Part shown: positions 6,501 to 9,110 of the stretch, piece by piece
How positions within the stretch are numbered: the stretch's first letter is position 1
Layout: each line of letters opens with the position of its first letter
NCBI GenBank assembly: GCA_905200565.1
Contig: CAJKKX010000064.1
Span: 1 to 9,110 of the forward strand
Reading direction: 5' to 3'
Length of the DNA: 9,110 nucleotides
DNA from: an uncultured Lachnospiraceae bacterium
GTDB lineage: Bacteria > Bacillota_A > Clostridia > Lachnospirales > Lachnospiraceae
The notes under the pieces: model-generated
What the model was told of the DNA's origin: nothing
Database searches by the model: none
The model's input: only the letters and a program-made list of their open reading frames with translations
Position numbers and translations under genes: made by a program

Positions 6501-7803
6501 CGGCGGGGATGCGGTACAGGAGAATATTTATTATCGGATCAAAAAGAACCTGGAAGGAAGAAACGCGCGTTATCTGAAGATTCTTATCACCGGAAATTCG
6601 GGCTACTACCTGCGCATCAGTGAAATTGCGATCAACAAGACGCTGAAAACAGAAAACAGAGCAATTACCGGAACACTGACCGGAGAGCTGAATAAGATCG
6701 TGGACGGGGATATTTCCAGCGTATATGCTTCCGCACAGCCGTCAAATGGAACGGATTATATCAAATATCTTCTGACGGAGAATACGAAAGTTACTTCTCT
6801 TATCTTTTTACAGGATTCTTTGGACATCACGAATGCGGTTGTAACGGCGGAGATTTACGACGGGAAAGAGACACGGACAGAAACGCTGGGAACATTGAAT
6901 GCCGGCAGTACGGCTTTTTACCGAAAAGGCGAGGAAGATATTTTGTCCGTTACCGTAACCTGGCCGGAGGGAACGCTTCCTGTTCTTTATGAGATCATTC
7001 CTGTTACCGGGGAAAACGTGCATGAGATTTCCTTTAGCGGGGAAGGAGCTTCTACGGATATCGTATACTGTCCGGAGGGAAGAACGATTCTTCTGCCGCA
7101 GAATACGCATCAGAAAGAGGGCTATACGTTCAAAGGATGGAACGATGGAAGTACGGTGTATGCGGGAGGCTCCCGTTATCTTATGGGAACGGGAAATGTG
7201 ACGCTGAAGGCAGAGTGGGAGAAGAAACCGGATGGTACCGTGGTAATTCCTCCAAATAAGGATGAAGAGAAACCGGAACAGCCAGGAAAATCAGAGACAA
7301 TCCAGAACGGGCAGAAGTATGACGTGGGGAACTATTCTTATAAAGTGACCAGTACCTCCAAAAAGACGGTGGAGATCGCGGGACTGAAAAAAGCAAGTCT
7401 GACGAATATTAAGGTATATAATACGGTAAAACTTGGCGAGGAAACCTATAAAGTAACTTCCATAGCGGCTTCGGCATTTAAGAACAACAAAAAGGTAACG
7501 AGCGTTGTTCTGGGAACGAACGTGGAGAAAATCGGCAACAGCGCCTTTGAAGGGTGTACAAAACTGAAAAAGGTTACGGAGAAGGGAAAGAAGCTCAAAC
7601 AGATTGGAAACAAAGCATTTACGAAATGTAAGGCATTGAAGAATATCACGATTAAGAGCAAATCCTTAAAGAAAGTCGGAAAGAATGCTTTCAAGGGCAT
7701 TCATAAAAAAGCCGTGATTAAGGTTCCTGCCGCAAAATATAAGGCATATAAGAAGCTTCTGGCGAAGAAAGGACAGAGCGGGACGGTGAAAATTAAAAAG
7801 TAA
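3505..7803 (+). CDS. Secreted multidomain GH84 beta-N-acetylglucosaminidase (NagJ/NagH-like)
   Basis: The 1432-residue precursor starts with a signal peptide (1-26: KRTKK, hydrophobic core, then AAA before Y27). Domains in order: GH20b-like N-domain (about 48-190); GH84 catalytic barrel (about 192-470); helical domain (about 475-652); discoidin/F5-8C (CBM32-like) domain (about 653-796); unassigned beta region (about 800-910); second discoidin-like domain (911-1045); a weaker third (about 1050-1168); InlB/Listeria-Bacteroides repeat (1173-1241); Pro/Lys linker; LRR_5 module (about 1268-1432). Catalytic motifs are intact: RGFIEGFYGG (194-203), the Asp pair in ILNDDFG (D316, D317), WTGDDV (377-382), LNYPVN (N407, Y408) and SNP with N440. 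GH84 enzymes cleave terminal beta-GlcNAc by substrate-assisted catalysis. Here the likely targets are mucin or other host glycans outside the cell; a hyaluronidase-like activity as in clostridial mu-toxin is an alternative. No LPxTG motif or C-terminal membrane anchor is present. It has its own promoter and terminator. Confidence 0.93.
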   Translation: MKRTKKIVSFLLAAGMMITSILPAAAYEKPANAEEILHNGYASTQDAYAIYPIPQDTKYPGGEFTLGTEVQVVSENGIDDYTNAFLAEILEDYGRTKTESSTIGTGQKILLGIKGSGDAVDTWANANVSVAKADLFEQTDSYLLSAKDGTIVILGQDTDAVYYGLATLQMMFSSFAGQRFLNVQIEDYACMKMRGFIEGFYGGWSYEGRESLMRFGRDVKMNTYIYASKTDPYHKNDVLYPAEEIEKIRELVRVGEETKVKYEWSVHISYFFNSLSGKTVGSEAYNTAFNQKFESLKAKFQQLYDAGVRKFAILNDDFGSGSHTEVVRLLNKLDDEFLVPKGCENLTYCMQGYNKAWSTEAELNALKGLNASIDLFWTGDDVNSPITQETVDYVKEKTNHEAVFWLNYPVNEHGKSGIYLGNITHYARDGVTGLAGAVSNPCRYTEANKPGLFQLASLFWNNKNYLANAETIWQEAFKYLQPEVYQAYLKIASNVANCPGSGRVREGFPESEYLKDAIAAVEAKIQKGQPVKDDPQAQMLKDEFAAMVEAVETFRKECTNEVLKTDLDSWLSSLTDVATAGEAALEALFAMDEKDADTAWGKLGVAGKAMGTYDSYPSYEGNMALAGSKRLVPFVNKAISAAKNQLIPYLNPTSTEFTPSFIGTLGGVSQSDSANTAKMFDKDETSFSSFETVQKLNDSFGVDMGRVLPVHSIDILQAKMDTHHDYFHNACLEYSEDGENWTRLGSDYVDTVHIQVQDIDVKARFIRLRLTQVGTANKADYYTYVREFSINGEDVNEEFGVYANMAAASGTVTLDGLTYSLEGAGQVSLAPGEYVGVKLKELAGLTNVTVSGTGVSELEVQYSENSAIWKEMPQTPNGECARYVRLYNGTEGVVNAGLENFTVSVDSIATNLSVIDTNYASLQEGSWENLFDGDDATYAWTSRAQQNGDYIIVDFGAETPVYDLTITTPDGNPKFYNAQFYLSTDNSNWGDPIATVTNAGGDAVQENIYYRIKKNLEGRNARYLKILITGNSGYYLRISEIAINKTLKTENRAITGTLTGELNKIVDGDISSVYASAQPSNGTDYIKYLLTENTKVTSLIFLQDSLDITNAVVTAEIYDGKETRTETLGTLNAGSTAFYRKGEEDILSVTVTWPEGTLPVLYEIIPVTGENVHEISFSGEGASTDIVYCPEGRTILLPQNTHQKEGYTFKGWNDGSTVYAGGSRYLMGTGNVTLKAEWEKKPDGTVVIPPNKDEEKPEQPGKSETIQNGQKYDVGNYSYKVTSTSKKTVEIAGLKKASLTNIKVYNTVKLGEETYKVTSIAASAFKNNKKVTSVVLGTNVEKIGNSAFEGCTKLKKVTEKGKKLKQIGNKAFTKCKALKNITIKSKSLKKVGKNAFKGIHKKAVIKVPAAKYKAYKKLLAKKGQSGTVKIKK
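7318..7800 (+). repeat. BspA-type LRR_5 repeats in the C-terminal tail of the GH84 enzyme
   Basis: Within the GH84 protein, residues about 1318-1411 hold four repeat units marked by ASAF (F1325), NSAF (F1348), NKAF (F1372) and KNAF (F1396), spaced 23, 24 and 24 residues. They follow the pattern I-G/V-x-x-AF-x-x-C/N-xx-L-K. The last 44 residues (1389-1432) contain 16 lysines and end in VKIKK. This type of tail recurs at the C-terminus of many secreted Lachnospiraceae proteins in my recollection, so it is probably a surface-retention or binding module rather than part of catalysis. Confidence 0.75.
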
Positions 7804-7826
7804 GACGAAGAATGATAAGGTAAGAC

Positions 7827-7855
7827 AAAAAAGGGCGCCGTTGGCGCCCTTTTTT
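7827..7855. terminator. Strong bidirectional intrinsic terminator between GH84 and the XRE gene
   Basis: GGGCGCC (7833-7839), loop GTT (7840-7842) and GGCGCCC (7843-7849) form a perfect GC-only stem. It is flanked by A6 (7827-7832) and T6 (7850-7855), which extend it to 13 bp. Either strand gives a hairpin followed by a T-run. It lies 23 bases after the GH84 stop and 23 bases beyond the stop of the convergent XRE gene. Confidence 0.95.
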
Positions 7856-7859
7856 GTGT

Positions 7860-7876
7860 GGTATTTTGAAAATACC
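7860..7876. repeat. Perfect palindrome GGTATTTT-G-AAAATACC
   Basis: Eight-base arms are separated by one G, just beyond the stop codon of the XRE gene and next to the terminator. The octamer GGTATTTT recurs once more at 8255-8262, in the 5' leader of the same gene. It could be a binding site for the neighbouring regulator, an RNA hairpin at the 3' end, or chance in AT-rich spacer DNA. Confidence 0.45.
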
Positions 7877-7878
7877 TT

Positions 7879-8238
7879 TCAGGTTCGGGATTGATGGAAC
7901 CTGAATTCGACATATTGCAGGGTGTCACGTTTGGCGTCATCAGGAAGGAGCCGGTATAAATGAAAAAGGAGCCGCTCGTCCCTGGTAAAGGGAAAGGCAA
8001 ATAGCTCTTTGGTCGTGGCGCTGGGAAAGAAATCTGGATTTCTCAGCAGATCGTCCAGAGAAATCTGATAGAAGTCGGCCAGCCGGGTAATGAATTCTAA
8101 GGGCGGCGTACGTTTACCGCATTCATAATTTGAGTAGGAGGGACGCTCAATATTAAATCTGGTGCTGACATATTCCTGTGTATAATGATGATATTCACGC
8201 AGTTGTCTGAGACGGTTTCCAAGTTGTTTGCCTCTCAT
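7879..8238 (-). CDS. XRE-family helix-turn-helix transcriptional regulator
   Basis: The 119-residue cytoplasmic DNA-binding protein has a Cro/C1-type HTH at about residues 6-62: LGNRLRQLREYHHYTQEYVS, then the recognition region ERPSYSNYECGKRTPPLE, then LADFYQISLDDLL. The C-terminal 50 residues (DERLLFHLYRLLPDDAKRDTLQYVEFRF) look helical and may mediate oligomerisation. I chose the ATG at 8236-8238 (MRGKQL) rather than the in-frame ATG at 8263-8265, because AAGGAGG sits five bases upstream of the former and inside the longer version. It is divergent from the spoVAF-like gene and convergent with GH84. Autorepression is likely from an inverted repeat on its -10. Whether it also controls a neighbour cannot be read from the sequence. 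Confidence 0.9.
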   Translation of the reverse strand: MRGKQLGNRLRQLREYHHYTQEYVSTRFNIERPSYSNYECGKRTPPLEFITRLADFYQISLDDLLRNPDFFPSATTKELFAFPFTRDERLLFHLYRLLPDDAKRDTLQYVEFRFHQSRT

Positions 8239-8282
8239 AGTTACCTCCTTATATGGTATTTTCACTGTTTTTTGCTAAAGTC

Positions 8283-8312
8283 AAGTATATCAATTCTGTA
8301 TGTAGATAACTT
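8283..8312. promoter_or_regulatory. Candidate XRE operator overlapping the promoter
   Basis: AAGTATATC (8283-8291) and GATAACTT (8305-8312) form an inverted repeat with one extra base in the left arm and a 13-base centre. The left arm covers the -10 element of the XRE gene, so a dimer bound here would block its promoter. This is an inference from position; the arms are AT-rich and imperfect. Confidence 0.3.
8284..8292 (-). promoter_or_regulatory. Extended -10 promoter of the XRE gene
   Basis: Read on the minus strand this is TGATATACT, an extended -10 element. It predicts a start near 8277 and a leader of about 39 bases containing AAGGAGG (about 8242-8250). No convincing -35 lies at normal spacing. 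Confidence 0.45.
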
Positions 8313-8363
8313 AAAATGTAACAAAATGAAACATAAAAAAAACATCAGACAAGATAGTGACAG

Positions 8364-8392
8364 GCATAAAATGCAGGAAACAGGGAAAAACT
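8364..8392 (+). promoter_or_regulatory. Candidate forespore (SigF/SigG-type) promoter for the spoVAF-like gene
   Basis: GCATA (8364-8368) fits the -35 pattern GYWTA. After 15 bases GGAAAAACT (8384-8392) fits the SigF -10 pattern GGnRAnAnT; the usual spacer is about 16. It would start transcription near 8400, ahead of AAAAGGAG (8413-8420) and ATG 8428. No vegetative promoter is evident in this interval. SpoVA-related genes are expressed in the forespore in known spore formers, which agrees with this reading. Confidence 0.4.
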
Positions 8393-8427
8393 GACGGTGG
8401 GAGAACATCTGTAAAAGGAGAAGTGCA

Positions 8428-9110
8428 ATGACGCAGAAAATAAACAAAGACCTGAGAGCAAATATGGAGGATTTTCATAGGAGACTGGCAATTCAGAAAA
8501 ATTTTGATATTATTTGCAGGACAACGATGGTGGCAGACCGTCAGGCATGTTTCTATTTCATTGATGGATTTGTGAAAGATGATATTATCGAAAAGCTGAT
8601 GGAATTTTTCTATTCTGTCACGCCGGAGGATTTGCCAAAAGACAGTCAAAGTCTGTCCAGGGACGCCATGCCGTATGTAGAGGTGGAGTTGTTAAGCGAC
8701 CGGGAAGAGATTGAAAAAAATATTCTTTCAGGTGTCATGTGCCTTTTTATTGATGGATTTGACAAATGCTTTGCCATTGACTGCCGTACTTACCCCATGC
8801 GCAGCGTGCAAGAGCCGGAAAAGGATAAGGTGCTGCGGGGATCTAAAGATGGATTTGTGGAAACGGTGGTCTTTAATACGGCGCTGATCCGAAGGCGTAT
8901 CCGGGATAACAGGCTTGTGATGGAAATGCAGCAGGCGGGAAGCGCTTCAAAGACAGATATCGTACTTTGCTACATGGAGGATCGTGTAGATCAAAAATTC
9001 CTGGAGGAAATCCGGGCAAGGATTCAGAATCTGAAGGTGGAGGCGCTGACGATGAATCAGGAGAGTCTGGTGGAATGTCTTTATCGCGGAAAATGGGATA
9101 ATCCTTTTCC
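8428..9110 (+). CDS. spoVAF: GerA/SpoVAF-family spore germination protein (truncated by window end)
   Basis: ATG 8428 follows AAAAGGAG (8413-8420) at seven bases, and the frame stays open to the edge, giving 227 codons of a protein normally about 480-500 residues long. The visible part is the N-terminal cytosolic domain of the GerA A-subunit family (PF03323). Its features are NFDIICRT (25-32), CFYFIDGFVKDDI, YVEVELLSDREEIEKNILSG, the block RTYPMRSVQEPEKDKVLRG, and GFVETVVFNTALIRRRIRD, nearly invariant in the family. The segment WDNPFP at the edge usually lies shortly before the first membrane helix. The opening (NFDIICRTTMVADRQACFYFIDGFVKDD) fits SpoVAF better than nutrient-receptor A subunits. 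In Bacillus, SpoVAF sits in the spore inner membrane and amplifies germination signalling. No spoVA genes lie upstream here, so a stand-alone copy is likely, but genes after the edge are unseen. A GerA-type receptor subunit is the alternative. Confidence 0.85.
   Translation, partial: MTQKINKDLRANMEDFHRRLAIQKNFDIICRTTMVADRQACFYFIDGFVKDDIIEKLMEFFYSVTPEDLPKDSQSLSRDAMPYVEVELLSDREEIEKNILSGVMCLFIDGFDKCFAIDCRTYPMRSVQEPEKDKVLRGSKDGFVETVVFNTALIRRRIRDNRLVMEMQQAGSASKTDIVLCYMEDRVDQKFLEEIRARIQNLKVEALTMNQESLVECLYRGKWDNPF

Noticed and set aside
8239..8265. Longer N-terminus for the XRE regulator starting at ATG 8263-8265 (extra MKIPYKEVT)
   Set aside because: The extra codons contain the AAGGAGG ribosome site that is ideally placed for the ATG at 8236-8238, and the longer start has no site of its own.
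8311..8649. Open frame of 112 codons on the minus strand
   Set aside because: It is antisense to the spoVAF-like gene, which has clear family motifs and a ribosome site; the minus frame shows no recognisable domain.
1..9110. CRISPR arrays, tRNA or rRNA genes, insertion sequences, phage genes or a defence system
   Set aside because: I saw no regularly spaced direct repeats, no tRNA-like cloverleaf, no transposase or integrase motifs, and every large frame is accounted for by recognisable housekeeping, glycosidase, regulator or sporulation families.

Overview
The window looks like chromosomal DNA of a spore-forming, gut-type Lachnospiraceae (Clostridium cluster XIVa) bacterium. The support is: strong AGGAGG-type ribosome sites, moderate-GC Firmicutes coding style, a GltD-type protein, a clostridial Rho with a long N-terminal insertion, a large secreted GH84 glycosidase ending in the lysine-rich LRR tail common in this family, and a GerA/SpoVAF-family spore protein. 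The species cannot be named from this sequence alone. I see no mobile element, CRISPR array, tRNA or rRNA.

Layout. 1-466 (+) is the 3' end of a glutamate synthase small subunit gene. A bidirectional terminator (about 487-526) separates it from a convergent gene at 584-946 (-), an ArsR/SmtB-family metal sensor that keeps both classical metal sites. Its promoter lies back to back with that of rho. The rho leader (about 1069-1232) holds two inverted repeats and a 39-codon open frame whose TGA overlaps the rho ATG. rho (1233-2726, +) is followed 12 bases later by a CPBP (CAAX-like) membrane protease gene (2739-3362, +), so the two probably form one operon. A new promoter precedes 3505-7803 (+), a 1432-residue secreted multidomain GH84 beta-N-acetylglucosaminidase. 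A strong bidirectional terminator (7827-7855) closes it against the convergent XRE-family regulator (7879-8238, -). Divergent from that regulator is a spoVAF-like gene (8428 to the window end, +), cut by the edge and preceded by a plausible forespore sigma-factor promoter.

How the parts relate. These are mostly independent units: central nitrogen metabolism, metal sensing, transcription termination plus a membrane protease, host-glycan degradation, and sporulation/germination. All four vegetative promoters I can place (metal sensor, rho, GH84, XRE) share an extended -10 of the form TGnTATAmT and lack a good -35.

I found no convincing new multi-gene system. The points most worth a second look are the rho leader with its overlapping leader ORF, the hydrophobic-free disordered segment inside Rho, the orphan dual-site metal sensor, the unanchored lysine-rich tail of the GH84 enzyme, and the candidate operators around the XRE gene. 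There is no gene-free stretch longer than 300 bases; the longest gaps (947-1232 and 8239-8427) are covered by the regulatory entries.
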